A stretch of DNA of 64,000 nucleotides. Source: Bradyrhizobium sp. SSBR45G. Its GTDB lineage: Bacteria; Pseudomonadota; Alphaproteobacteria; Rhizobiales; Xanthobacteraceae. The position numbers were made by a program, and so were the translations under genes. The stretch spans positions 1-64,000 of the forward strand of contig NZ_BSCT01000032.1 in NCBI RefSeq assembly GCF_030159255.1, read 5' to 3'. The notes under the pieces are model-generated. The model had not been told where the DNA came from and ran no database searches. It saw only the letters and a program-made list of their open reading frames with translations. Positions 43,749 to 52,587 of the stretch are shown here, in pieces. Positions within the stretch are counted from its first letter, which is position 1. Every line of letters begins with the position of its first letter.

Positions 43749-45401
43749 ATGCAGACTATGTTGCGCAGGTTCGCCAATTCGCTGCCGTCGTTCAGCCTCA
43801 ACGACAAGATCTCCGTGGCTGCCGCCGCCTTCGCCGTGCTGGTGATGCTGTCGACGATGGGGGCGCTGTCGGCGCTCCGCGAGCAGCGCCTGTTCTACGA
43901 GCGGCTCGAAACGCTCTCCGTGGCGTCGCGCAACATCGAGCGCATCAATGCGCTGATCTACGCCGTGGTGATGGAGTCGCGCGGCATCTACATGTCGCCG
44001 GACCGCAACGTGGCGCGGCGCTACGCCGATGCGCAGCTTGCCAAGATCGCGCAGCTGAGCAAGGTGGTCGAGGAATGGAAGGCCCAGGTCGGCGAGGATG
44101 ATGCGGCGCTGTTTGCCCCGTTCAAGGAGCGGATCGATCAATTCATCGCATTCCGGACTGAAATGGCGCGCCGCACGATCTCGGTCGGCTCCTCGGCGGC
44201 GCGCGAGCTCGGCGACAATGACGAGAACCGCGCGGTACGAACCGCGCTCAACGAGGATCTTGAGCAATTGTTGCGCCTCTATGCCGATCGCACCCGCGAG
44301 CTTGGCGAGGCCGCCGACGCGCGCGGCATCGCCTCGTTCTATCTGGGGGGACTCGGCCTGCTCATCGTCGCGCTGATCGCAGCCGCGGCGCTGGCGCTGC
44401 GCCGGGGCGTGCTGATGCCGCTGCTCGACATCGCCCGCGTCACCGACCGCATCGCCGCCGGCCGCATCAAGCTGAAGATCCCGCACGCGTGGCGCCATGA
44501 CGAGATCGGACGCGTCGCCCATGCGGTCGAGACCTATCAGGACGGCGCGTTTCGCCTCCAGGAGCTGGAGCAGCACGAGGTCGAAATCGAGCGCCAGTAC
44601 TCCGACATCCTGCGCCAGCATGAGCGGCTGGAGCTGGGCGCGCTGAGCAGCCAGCAGCGGCTGGATGCGGCGATCGCCAACATGACGCAGGGGCTGATCA
44701 TGCTCGACAGCTTCGGCTATGTGCTGATGGTCAACGACCAGTACCGCAAGCTCTACGGCGTTCCCGCCTCGGTCGCGAAGCCCGGCGCTCATGTGCGCGA
44801 GATCCTCGCGCACCGCGCCAAGCTCGGCCTCCTGCGCGAGAAGCCGGCCGACTTCCTCGCCGCCCTGCGGCAGCGCATGAAGGAAGGCAAGGCGGAGGTC
44901 GTCGAGGTCGAGCTCGCCGACGGGCGCATCATCCGCATCTCGGAGCGTCCGATGGACGGCGGCGGCTGGATCGCCACCCATGAGGATTTTACCAAGCAGC
45001 GCCGCAACGAGCGCAAGCTCGCACGCGCTGAATATTTCCTCGCCGCGCTGCTGGAAAACATTCCGCAGGCGGTGCTGGCCAAGGATGCGCAGTCGCTGCG
45101 CTACGTGTTCGTCAATCGCGCCGCCGAAACCCTGTTCGGCGTGCCGCGCAGCGAGATCGTCGGCCGCACGCCGGCCGAGCTGTTCTCCGATCCGACCGGC
45201 GCGATCCTCGAGCAGGCCGCGCGCGACCAGCTCGCAGGGCTCGGTGACGATCAGCCGCGAGCCCATAGCATCGTCACACCCGGAAACGGGCCGCGCGACA
45301 TCGTCGTGCGCCGGCTGCCGGTCTCGGCCGGCGAGGGCGAGCCGAAATATCTGCTCAGCATCATCGAAGACCGCACGCTGCAGCAGCGCGCTGCAGCATG
45401 A
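43749..45401 (+). CDS. Membrane sensor with HAMP and two PAS domains, no output domain
   Basis: A 550-residue protein. A membrane segment near residue 22-45 (ISVAAAAFAVLVMLSTMGAL) begins a periplasmic helical region (about 45-195) of the methyl-accepting-like four-helix type. A second membrane segment, FYLGGLGLLIVALIAAAALA, leads into HAMP and a coiled coil. Then come a PAS-7-type domain (IANMTQGLIMLDSFGYVLMV) and a second PAS (ALLENIPQAVLAKDAQSLRY). The chain stops after LLSIIEDRTLQQ. Homologues usually continue into histidine kinase or GGDEF-EAL domains; none follows here. It may be a truncated or adaptor sensor. Confidence 0.85.
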   Translation: MQTMLRRFANSLPSFSLNDKISVAAAAFAVLVMLSTMGALSALREQRLFYERLETLSVASRNIERINALIYAVVMESRGIYMSPDRNVARRYADAQLAKIAQLSKVVEEWKAQVGEDDAALFAPFKERIDQFIAFRTEMARRTISVGSSAARELGDNDENRAVRTALNEDLEQLLRLYADRTRELGEAADARGIASFYLGGLGLLIVALIAAAALALRRGVLMPLLDIARVTDRIAAGRIKLKIPHAWRHDEIGRVAHAVETYQDGAFRLQELEQHEVEIERQYSDILRQHERLELGALSSQQRLDAAIANMTQGLIMLDSFGYVLMVNDQYRKLYGVPASVAKPGAHVREILAHRAKLGLLREKPADFLAALRQRMKEGKAEVVEVELADGRIIRISERPMDGGGWIATHEDFTKQRRNERKLARAEYFLAALLENIPQAVLAKDAQSLRYVFVNRAAETLFGVPRSEIVGRTPAELFSDPTGAILEQAARDQLAGLGDDQPRAHSIVTPGNGPRDIVVRRLPVSAGEGEPKYLLSIIEDRTLQQRAAA

Positions 45402-45508
45402 TGAGAACCCAGGCGAAACCCGGGATTCTGCTGCCTTGACTGCGCCTTGATCTGCATCAAGAACGGCCAGGCCGGGCGGACTAGCGTGCCCGGAACGGAG
45501 GCCTTTTC

Positions 45509-45838
45509 ATGATCCGACGTCTGGGGATTCCCTTTGCCGCCCGCCTTGGCGCTGCAGCGCTGCTGACCCTGGCGACGCTCGCGCCAATGCATCAGGCGGC
45601 CGCGCAGGACGTGCTGGGCGGCGCGATCCTCGGCGGTGCCGGCGGCGCCATTCTCGGCGGCGCCATCGGCGGAGGCCGGGGTGCGGCCATCGGCGCCGTG
45701 ATCGGTGCGGGAACGGGCGCTGCGATCGCAGCCGACGGCGAGCGCCGCCGCGGCGGATACTACGCGTATCGCAACGGCTGCTACCTGCAGCGCGGCGACG
45801 GCGCCTATGTCCGCGTGCATCCGCGCTACTGCTACTGA
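45509..45838 (+). CDS. Small glycine-zipper protein
   Basis: A 109-residue protein with a signal peptide (ARLGAAALLTLATLAPM, cleavage near AAAQ). A glycine-zipper stretch follows (GGAILGGAGGAILGGAIGGG and GAAIGAVIGAGTGAAIA), then a short Arg/Tyr-rich C-terminus containing three cysteines overall (NGCYLQ, RYCY). Proteins of this style are exported, membrane-associated and uncharacterised. Confidence 0.8.
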   Translation: MIRRLGIPFAARLGAAALLTLATLAPMHQAAAQDVLGGAILGGAGGAILGGAIGGGRGAAIGAVIGAGTGAAIAADGERRRGGYYAYRNGCYLQRGDGAYVRVHPRYCY

Positions 45839-45893
45839 GCGTCTCTCATCGGTCTGGACGAAGCCGCGCACCGCGCCGATGCGGTGCGGCTCG

Positions 45894-47300
45894 TCACGCC
45901 ATCGCGCGCTCCAGCGCGACCATGACGCGGGCATCCTCGCAATGCGCGACGTTGAAGCGCATCATCGCGGCCGCTGATTGGGCTGCGCTGAACACGTCGC
46001 CCGGGGCCAGCACCACGTCGTCCGCCAGCGCCGCCTGGGCGACGTCGACCGCCGCGCATCCGTCCGGCAGCCTGCACCACAGATGAAAGCCGCCGCGCGG
46101 CATCAGCCAGGGCGTGATCCCGAGGCGCTGCAGCCGTGCGGCCACCCGCGGCCGCGCCCGCGCCAGACGCGCGCGCAACTCCTCGACGTGCTTGCGATAG
46201 CTGCTGCCGGTCAGCACCTGCGCCAGCGTCTCCGCGGCGAATTGTCCGGGGCCGCCGAAGCCGGTCGCGATCTGCAGGTCGATCAGCGGCTCGATCCAGT
46301 CGGCGCGTGCGGCGATGTAGCCGCAGCGGATCGATGCCGACAGCGTCTTGGAGAAGCTGCCGATCAGGATCACGCGCGTAAGCCCGTCCAGCGCCGCGAG
46401 CCGGGGCGACGGCTCCGGCTCGAAGTCGCCATAGATGTCGTCCTCGATGATGATCACCTCGTGCGCCGCGGCGGCATTCAGCAGCCGATGCGCCGTCTGC
46501 AATGACAGCGTCGCGCCGGTCGGGTTGTGCAGGCCGGAATTGGTGATGTAGAGCCGCGGGCGTTCGGCGGCGAGCACGGCCTCGAACTGTGCGATGTCGG
46601 GGCCGCCTTGCGTCATCGGCACGCTGACGATCCGCGCCTGATGCGCGCGCAGCAGCGCCAGGAAATTGAAGTAGCAGGGGTCGTCGACCACGACCGTGTC
46701 GCCGGGACGCAGCAGCATGCGGCAGATCAGGTCGATCGCCTGCGTGCCCGACGACGTCAGCAGCAACTGCTCGCTGGACGGCTCGATGCCGACGCTCGCG
46801 AGACGGGCCTGCAGCACGCGCCGCAACGTGGCCGATCCACGGGCCTCGCCGTAGTGGGTCAGGGCCGCGCCGTCGCTGCGCGCCACGGCGCGGATCGCGC
46901 GGCGCAGCGCGTCCTGCGGCATCCAGTTGGGCGGCAGCCAGCCGCAGCCCGGCGTCAGCGTCGCCGCCTCGGCATCGAGCGACTGCCGCGACACCCAGAA
47001 CGGATCGACGGCGCGCGGACGGCGCGGCTCGCTTGCGGCAAGGGCGAGTGGCGGCAACGCGCCGTCCGCGACATAGAACCCCGATCCACGGCGGGCGCGG
47101 ATGACGCCCTCCGCCGCCAGCCGGTCATAGGCCTCGACGACGGTGGCCGGCGCGACACTCATCGCCGCGGCAAACGCGCGGATCGAGGGCAGGCGCTGGC
47201 CGGGACCGAGCGCGCGCGTCGCCAGCCGCTGCCGGATGGCCTCGGCCACGGCGGCGGTCCGGCGCCCGCTTCGGCGCGCCTCGATCGGGTCTGACGGCAA
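45894..47300 (-). CDS. MocR-type regulator (GntR HTH fused to PLP aminotransferase fold)
   Basis: A protein of about 468 residues. The N-terminal GntR-type winged helix is RLPSIRAFAAAMSVAPATVV then AYDRLAAEGVIRARRGSGFY. The aminotransferase I fold carries the PLP-binding lysine in GSFSKTLSASIRCGY and FNVAHCED near the end. MocR regulators sense PLP or an amine and control neighbouring genes. A TTG at 47300 gives the usual length. The frame is open to ATG 47405, but that would leave only two bases to the divergent exporter gene and no promoter room. Start is uncertain. Confidence 0.85.
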   Translation of the reverse strand: MPSDPIEARRSGRRTAAVAEAIRQRLATRALGPGQRLPSIRAFAAAMSVAPATVVEAYDRLAAEGVIRARRGSGFYVADGALPPLALAASEPRRPRAVDPFWVSRQSLDAEAATLTPGCGWLPPNWMPQDALRRAIRAVARSDGAALTHYGEARGSATLRRVLQARLASVGIEPSSEQLLLTSSGTQAIDLICRMLLRPGDTVVVDDPCYFNFLALLRAHQARIVSVPMTQGGPDIAQFEAVLAAERPRLYITNSGLHNPTGATLSLQTAHRLLNAAAAHEVIIIEDDIYGDFEPEPSPRLAALDGLTRVILIGSFSKTLSASIRCGYIAARADWIEPLIDLQIATGFGGPGQFAAETLAQVLTGSSYRKHVEELRARLARARPRVAARLQRLGITPWLMPRGGFHLWCRLPDGCAAVDVAQAALADDVVLAPGDVFSAAQSAAAMMRFNVAHCEDARVMVALERAMA

Positions 47301-47407
47301 AGTGTATTGCTCTTCGTTCCGATACAGTTTGTCGAAATCGTATCGATCTGTTCCTGCCGCTGCAAGGTGCGCCGGGCTATGCGGGAGGCGTCGAGGAGGA
47401 ACCAAGC

Positions 47408-48268
47408 ATGAGGGGATCGATCGCGGGCTGGGGCAGCGGCGCTGTCGGCATGACGATCTTCAGCGGCTCGCTGCCGGCGACGCGCGCCGCCCTGGGCGGC
47501 TTTGCGCCGCTGTTCCTGACCGGGGCGCGCGCTACCCTCGCGGCCATGCTCGCCGCGCTGTGCCTCGTCTGGCTGCGCCAGCCGCTGCCTGCGCGGCGCG
47601 ATCTCGTCTCGCTCGCGATCGTGTCGCTCGGCGTCGTGATTGGCTTCCCGCTGCTCACCGCGCTGGCGCTTCAGCACGTCACCTCGGCGCATGCGATCGT
47701 CTTCATCGGCCTGCTGCCGCTGTCGACCGCATTGTTCGGCGTGCTGCGCGGCGGCGAACGGCCGCGGCCGCTGTTCTGGCTGTTCGCCGGCCTCGGCGCG
47801 GCGGCGGTCTCGGGCTTCGCGCTGTCGCAGGAAGGCGTGCCGTCGCCGATCGGCGACCTCGCGATGATCGCCGCGATCATCGTCTGTGGTCTCGGCTATG
47901 CGGAAGGCGCCGTGCTGACCCGGCGGCTCGGTGGCTGGCAGGTGATCTCATGGGCGCTGCTGCTGTCATCGCCGGTGATGCTGCCGCTGGCGCTGGCCAC
48001 GATGCCGGCCGCAGCGCAGGACATCACCGCAGCGGCCTGGCTCGGCCTCGCCTATGTCTCGGTGTTCAGCATGTTCATCGGCTTCGCCTTCTGGTACCGC
48101 GGCCTCGCGCGCGGCGGCACCGCGACGGTGGGCCAGCTGCAGCTGCTGCAGCCGTTTCTCGGCCTCGTCTTCGCAAGCCTGCTGCTGCACGAGCCGGTGT
48201 CCGCGACTATGATCGGCGCGGCCGGTGTCGTCGTGCTCTGCGTCGCGATGGCCCGGCGCTGGGCCTGA
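47408..48268 (+). CDS. EamA/DMT-family transporter
   Basis: A 286-residue membrane protein with ten hydrophobic helices in two EamA repeats (from GWGSGAVGMTIFSGSLPATR and from DLAMIAAIIVCGLGYAEGAV). The C-terminal LQLLQPFLGLVFASLLLHEP is typical of the family. Drug/metabolite transporters of this kind often export amino acids or related metabolites. It is divergent from the MocR gene, so MocR is its likely regulator (inference from a common arrangement). Confidence 0.9.
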   Translation: MRGSIAGWGSGAVGMTIFSGSLPATRAALGGFAPLFLTGARATLAAMLAALCLVWLRQPLPARRDLVSLAIVSLGVVIGFPLLTALALQHVTSAHAIVFIGLLPLSTALFGVLRGGERPRPLFWLFAGLGAAAVSGFALSQEGVPSPIGDLAMIAAIIVCGLGYAEGAVLTRRLGGWQVISWALLLSSPVMLPLALATMPAAAQDITAAAWLGLAYVSVFSMFIGFAFWYRGLARGGTATVGQLQLLQPFLGLVFASLLLHEPVSATMIGAAGVVVLCVAMARRWA

Positions 48269-48277
48269 GCTGACCGC

Positions 48278-49012
48278 CTATTTGCGATGATAAAGTCCGG
48301 TGAAGCTGACGCCGGCGCCGCCGCAATCATTGTTGTCCTCGACCAGCAGCCAGGCGCCGACGCGCTGCAGTCGGACGCGGCACTCATCGCCGGCGTTCGG
48401 CCGCTCGAACGGCGTCGTGCCATCGTCGACGAAGGCGATCAGCCCATCCTTCGGCTCGGCCGTTGCCGCGAGCGAGCCATTGTGCAGGTCGCGACCCGTC
48501 GGCAACACCTGGTCGCCTTCGATGCGCAGCCGCCCGACTGAAGCCTTGGTGATCGTCAGTCCGCCGCCGGGATGCTCCCAGCTTCCGATCCACTCCGAGA
48601 GTGCCGGCGTGGCCATCGGCTCCACCTTGGCCAGCGCCGCCCGCGGTAGCCAGCCGGTGGTCCAGGTCTGGCTTTTTGCATGCGGCGACTGGTAGCTGAC
48701 GCAGGTGAAATCGCCGCGCGTCCTGCCCAGCAGCACGAGGTCGTCGCTGACCAGATACGCCTTCTTCCGGCAGGCGTCGGTCAGGGCCGGACAGCCCACG
48801 GCCTTGAAGTCGTCGTCATAGGGGCTCTTGACGAAGTTGACGCGCGGCTGGCCGCTCACCTTGGCAGCGGCGAGCGGCCGGGCATCATCCCACGCGATGC
48901 CGTTGCAATTGGCCGGGTCGTTGGCGTCGTAGGCTGCTGCCGGCGTGACGGTCAGGAGGCCGCTCAGTAGGATTGCTATCGAGGCTGCCCGCATCTGCCA
49001 TTTCCTGCTCAT
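48278..49012 (-). CDS. Hypothetical secreted protein with SH3-like segment
   Basis: A 244-residue protein with a signal peptide (AASIAILLSGLLTVTPAAA). The central part (AYLVSDDLVLLGRTRGDFTC, then TTGWLPRAAL) resembles a bacterial SH3-like fold. The C-terminal part (WIGSWEHPGGGLTITKAS, ending GVSFTGLYHRK) is a separate beta-rich domain with a cysteine pair. Function is unknown. It is convergent with the DMT exporter gene, with a nine-base gap. Confidence 0.75.
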   Translation of the reverse strand: MSRKWQMRAASIAILLSGLLTVTPAAAYDANDPANCNGIAWDDARPLAAAKVSGQPRVNFVKSPYDDDFKAVGCPALTDACRKKAYLVSDDLVLLGRTRGDFTCVSYQSPHAKSQTWTTGWLPRAALAKVEPMATPALSEWIGSWEHPGGGLTITKASVGRLRIEGDQVLPTGRDLHNGSLAATAEPKDGLIAFVDDGTTPFERPNAGDECRVRLQRVGAWLLVEDNNDCGGAGVSFTGLYHRK

Positions 49013-49198
49013 GTTCCACGGACAATGAGTGGCCTGGCAGGCCAGGTCGGTTCAAGTGCATGCCGGCTGCCCAGCACTGGGACTGGCGAAGCTCATTGTC
49101 TGCTTAGTCAGAAGCAGGCATCAGCACGCAGGCCGCAATGCTGGCGATGGGCCGATCGACGACATTAAACCGTACGGGCTGAAGTCTTGAAAACTCGG

Positions 49199-49813
49199 CT
49201 ATGTCCTTCCGATTTGTTTCGGCTCGTCCGGCCATGCACGTCCCTTCTTCACCCAGCGACGAGCCTGGCGAAGCGCGGCGGCTGTTGCGCCTCGCCCCAA
49301 GACAAGCCCGGCACCTATCGTCAGTTTCACCATGGATTGAACGATAGTCACGATTTCAAACCGGCTCAAATTCGTCCAAACGGACTTCAGTGTCACCGTG
49401 CCATCATGCCCATGGATGATCACTCCAAGGAATGCGAACCGAAACAACTCGGCGAATCCATCTGCCAGAAAATATAGGCCGATCACAGTGACGAGGCTGA
49501 CCTCCATATTTTTCAGGTCACTCGACGCCGTAGGCAAGGTGCGATCCTCAAGGGCTTGGTCGGCTTTATCGACCAACCGGCGGCTCCACCACATGAGGCC
49601 GAGACCGAACGCTGCATAAACCGCAATTGGCCCAAAATGACTGGCTGCTATCATGACCAGCGCTGACGAACGATCGGCGACATTTGCCAACGTCCAATAG
49701 TACGTCACATCAAAATTGGAGATTGTCGCCGGCAGCGCAGCTACGGCGCTTAACAAAACGAGTAAGCCAAAGGCTTTGACGAAAAGCTGCGTAACGTCTC
49801 GGCGGGTGAACAT
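49199..49813 (-). CDS. Hypothetical inner-membrane protein
   Basis: A 204-residue protein with four likely membrane helices (LFVKAFGLLVLLSAVAAL; IAASHFGPIAVYAAFGLGLM; VSLVTVIGLYFLADGFAELF; IVTIVQSMVKLTIGAGLVLG) and a basic C-terminus. I do not recognise a family. The gene and its flanks are visibly richer in A and T than neighbouring genes, which may indicate recent acquisition. The adjoining gaps (49013-49198 and 49814-50017) hold no gene. Confidence 0.7.
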   Translation of the reverse strand: MFTRRDVTQLFVKAFGLLVLLSAVAALPATISNFDVTYYWTLANVADRSSALVMIAASHFGPIAVYAAFGLGLMWWSRRLVDKADQALEDRTLPTASSDLKNMEVSLVTVIGLYFLADGFAELFRFAFLGVIIHGHDGTVTLKSVWTNLSRFEIVTIVQSMVKLTIGAGLVLGRGATAAALRQARRWVKKGRAWPDEPKQIGRT

Positions 49814-50017
49814 TCTCTCGCCTTTGCGTGGAAGCTGGAGTTTTGCATAGGCAAACAGTTTCTTGGCATTCAGACTACGCGATTGTTTACTTGAAGCAAG
49901 TCGCAGGAGTGTGCTCGGTACCAGGTCCGAAATGAGCGATGGCTGAGACTCGGATCCATATCCTTCCGGTTCAGGCCTTAAAGTTGGACTGGAGAACCAG
50001 CTATCAGACGAACGGCA

Positions 50018-50632
50018 TCAGCCGCGAGCCCGTGCGCTGCTTCCAGAGCCTGCGATCGCGCGAACGACGAGGGCGATGCGGTCGGCGCGGGCCGCGGGTC
50101 TGATCCGGCCGGAGCGTTCGAGCTCGGTGAGACCGTGAAGGGCGGCCCAGAACGTCTCGGTGACGACAGCGACATCGGTGCAGAACGGTTTCACGACCGC
50201 GGCAAGCGCGGCGAACGCGGCCTGCAGCTCCGGCCTGGTGTCGGCCTCCGCGAACCGCAGCTTCGTCGGCAGGACGAACATGGCCTCGTAGAGGGCAGGG
50301 CGCCCCATTGCGAAGGCGAGATAGGCGAGAACGACGTTTTCGAGCGCCTTGCGTCGTCCGATCGATTCGCTGGCCGCCGTCCGCAGCGCGGCCGTGATGT
50401 CCTTGAATCCCTCGACGGCCACGGCTGCAACGATCGCATCCCTGTTCTCGAAATGCGAATAGAGGACGGGCTGGCTGTATTCGATCTCGTCGGCCAGCCG
50501 GCGGATCGTCACCGCGTCCCATCCCTCACGCTCCGCAATGGCGCGCGCGGTCGCGACGATGCGGTGCTCACGCTCGGCCCGCTCCCTGCCTTTGCGCTCA
50601 GTGATTCCCAACCGTCGATCTCCCGAGTTCAC
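50018..50632 (-). CDS. TetR/AcrR family transcriptional regulator
   Basis: A 204-residue regulator. The N-terminal helix-turn-helix is IVATARAIAEREGWDAVTI followed by RRLADEIEYSQPVLYSHFEN, canonical for TetR. The C-terminal ligand domain ends near VVRAIAGSGSSARARG. It is divergent from a DUF4267 gene; the 97-base gap contains two tandem 17-base palindromic sites, probably its operators. Confidence 0.92.
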   Translation of the reverse strand: MNSGDRRLGITERKGRERAEREHRIVATARAIAEREGWDAVTIRRLADEIEYSQPVLYSHFENRDAIVAAVAVEGFKDITAALRTAASESIGRRKALENVVLAYLAFAMGRPALYEAMFVLPTKLRFAEADTRPELQAAFAALAAVVKPFCTDVAVVTETFWAALHGLTELERSGRIRPAARADRIALVVRAIAGSGSSARARG

Positions 50633-50660
50633 GACGTTGTCATTTTACCGATGCTTGATG

Positions 50661-50699
50661 ATCTAGCAACGCTAGAATATGGATCTAGCAATGCTAGAT
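50661..50699. promoter_or_regulatory. Tandem palindromic operators for the TetR regulator
   Basis: ATCTAGCAATGCTAGAT (50683-50699) is a perfect palindrome around a single central base. ATCTAGCAACGCTAGAA (50661-50677) is the same site with two changes. Their centres are 22 bases apart, two helical turns, so dimers would sit on one face of the DNA. They lie between the divergent TetR and DUF4267 genes, where autoregulation and control of the partner are expected. Confidence 0.75.
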
Positions 50700-50729
50700 T
50701 TGTGGATGTCACTAGACCCGGAGAGATGA

Positions 50730-51110
50730 ATGTTTCGGTTTGCACTGGGGATCGCCGTGCTCTTGGCCCTCGCGATCATCGTGATCGGAATCCAGTATGT
50801 GGCGCGCCCGTTGGCTGCGACCCGCAGCTTCGGGCTGCCGCTTCCGGAGAGCGGCGCCAATGTCGCCGGATGGCTTCGCCTCAAGGGCGTGCGCGACATC
50901 GTCTCTGGGCTGGCCGTGCTGGCCTTGATGATGTGGGGCCCACCCGGCGCGGTCGGCATCCTTCTGCTGGTGGAAGCCATCATCCCCGTGGGCGACATGC
51001 TGGTCATCCTTGCCGCGAACGGCTCTGCCAAGCTCGCCTTCGGCATGCACGGGGTGACAGCCGTCATCATGGTCCTGGCCGCCGTGCCTCTGATCATGGG
51101 CGCGGCCTGA
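50730..51110 (+). CDS. DUF4267-type small membrane protein
   Basis: A 126-residue protein with four hydrophobic segments (FALGIAVLLALAIIVIGIQY; IVSGLAVLALMMWGPP; VGILLLVEAIIPVGDMLVIL; GVTAVIMVLAAVPLIMGAA). The pattern matches small DUF4267 membrane proteins, often regulated by a divergent TetR repressor. Its function is unknown. Tandem operators lie 31 bases upstream of the start. Confidence 0.8.
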   Translation: MFRFALGIAVLLALAIIVIGIQYVARPLAATRSFGLPLPESGANVAGWLRLKGVRDIVSGLAVLALMMWGPPGAVGILLLVEAIIPVGDMLVILAANGSAKLAFGMHGVTAVIMVLAAVPLIMGAA

Positions 51111-51205
51111 GATGGCGCGTGCTTCTTCAATACCGTGCGGCTGTGTCGGTGAAACCGCCGACAGGAACGATGGCTGTGAAGGTCTTGGTCGAGGCGGCCG
51201 CAGCC

Positions 51206-51931
51206 TCACATCAGCCCCGATCCCTTCAGGCTGGTATGGCCGTTCTTGCCGACGATGATGTGGTCGTGAACGGTGATGCCGAGCGGCCTAGCGATGTCGA
51301 CGATCGTCTTGGTCATGCGGATGTCGGCCTGCGACGGCGTCGGGTCGCCGGAGGGGTGGTTGTGCACCAGGATGATCGCGGTGGCGGACAATTCCAGCGC
51401 GCGCTTGATCACCTCGCGCGGATAGACCGGCGTGTGGTCGACGGTGCCGGTCTGCTGCACCTCGTCGGCGATCAGCTGGTTGCGCTTGTCGAGAAACAAC
51501 AGCCTGAACTGCTCCTTGTCGGCGAACGCCATGCTGGTCCGGCAATAGGTGATGACCTCCTGCCATGAGGCCAGCGCGTGCTTCTGCCGGACCTCGCCCT
51601 TGGCGATGCGGTGCGCGGCGGCCGCAATCAGCTTGAGCTGCGTGATCGAGGCATCGCCGATGCCGTCGAACTCGCGCAATCGTGGCTCCGGCGCGTGGAT
51701 CACTTCGGCAAACGAGCCGAAGGTCTTCAGCAGCGCCTTCGCCAGCGGCTTCATGTCGCGCCGCGGCTGCGCCGCGAACAGCACCATCTCCAGCAGCTCG
51801 TAGTCGCTCAGCGCATCGGGGCCCGCGCTTTGGAAGCGCTCGCGCAGCCGCTGCCGATGGCCATGATAATGCGGCGTCTCGGGCGGCCTGTCATCGGGTG
51901 GGAAAGCTTTGTCCGGCATCGGCGTCAGCAT
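51206..51931 (-). CDS. radC: RadC family JAB-domain protein
   Basis: A 241-residue protein. An N-terminal helix-hairpin-helix region (LREFDGIGDASITQLK) is followed by the JAB/MPN domain with the metal motif HNHPSGDPTPSQAD. The historic link to DNA repair is disputed and the enzymatic role is not settled. Start ATG 51931; an internal ATG at 51919 is possible. In many alphaproteobacteria radC follows map directly, but here map lies 5.4 kb away with accessory genes between. Confidence 0.93.
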   Translation of the reverse strand: MLTPMPDKAFPPDDRPPETPHYHGHRQRLRERFQSAGPDALSDYELLEMVLFAAQPRRDMKPLAKALLKTFGSFAEVIHAPEPRLREFDGIGDASITQLKLIAAAAHRIAKGEVRQKHALASWQEVITYCRTSMAFADKEQFRLLFLDKRNQLIADEVQQTGTVDHTPVYPREVIKRALELSATAIILVHNHPSGDPTPSQADIRMTKTIVDIARPLGITVHDHIIVGKNGHTSLKGSGLM

Positions 51932-51988
51932 GCCGTGACGTGACGTTTTTGCAACCTCGAAGTGTCGGCGCCGCCCGTCGGACCTGCG

Positions 51989-52528
51989 TCAGGCCGCATG
52001 TCCGGACAGCACAATGGCGACGCCTGCGATCAGCGCGAATGCGGTGGGATAGAAGGTCAGCGCAAAGCCGAACGCGCGGCCCGCGGCGCCCCGGGCGTAG
52101 CCAACCCAGAACAGCAGCCGTCCGAGGCCGAACAGGACGACGAGCGTGACCAGCAGGACCTCCGGACGCGGCAGCGTCGCCGCCAGCCCGAGATGCACGG
52201 CGACCGCGAGCACAGCCTGCTCCAGCGTGTTCTGCAGGATCGCATTGCCGCGCCGGACGGCATCGCTGGCCACCGTCGCCGCCGCGCCGGCGATGTCCTG
52301 GGCCGAGAAAAAGCGCAGCCGGGCGACGTTGCCGATCGCGCCGAGCAGCCAGACGATCACGAGCAGATCGAGCCGCAGCGCCGTGGCCAGCCGCTCCGCG
52401 GCAGGCTGCGCCGCGCCGCCGCTCCGCCACAGCGCGAGGCCGATGGCCGTAACGGCGATCAGCGCGGCTGCGGCCATGCCGGCCGCGACGTGGCGCTGCT
52501 CGCGATGGAATGCTGCGTCATCCGCCAT
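51989..52528 (-). CDS. MAPEG-family membrane protein
   Basis: A 179-residue membrane protein with four hydrophobic helices. FLGPGHR-type motifs are absent, but RRGNAILQNTLEQAVLAVAV and GRLLFWVGYARGAAGRAFGF are recognisable for MAPEG proteins (eicosanoid and glutathione metabolism relatives). In bacteria their role is mostly unknown. It is 59 bases downstream of the BTAD-hydrolase gene on the same strand, so the pair may be co-transcribed. Confidence 0.82.
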   Translation of the reverse strand: MADDAAFHREQRHVAAGMAAAALIAVTAIGLALWRSGGAAQPAAERLATALRLDLLVIVWLLGAIGNVARLRFFSAQDIAGAAATVASDAVRRGNAILQNTLEQAVLAVAVHLGLAATLPRPEVLLVTLVVLFGLGRLLFWVGYARGAAGRAFGFALTFYPTAFALIAGVAIVLSGHAA

Positions 52529-52587
52529 GACGATCGTGTCCTCCTGTCGCGACCGGCCAAGCGATGCGTCCGATTCCGCCATCCTGT

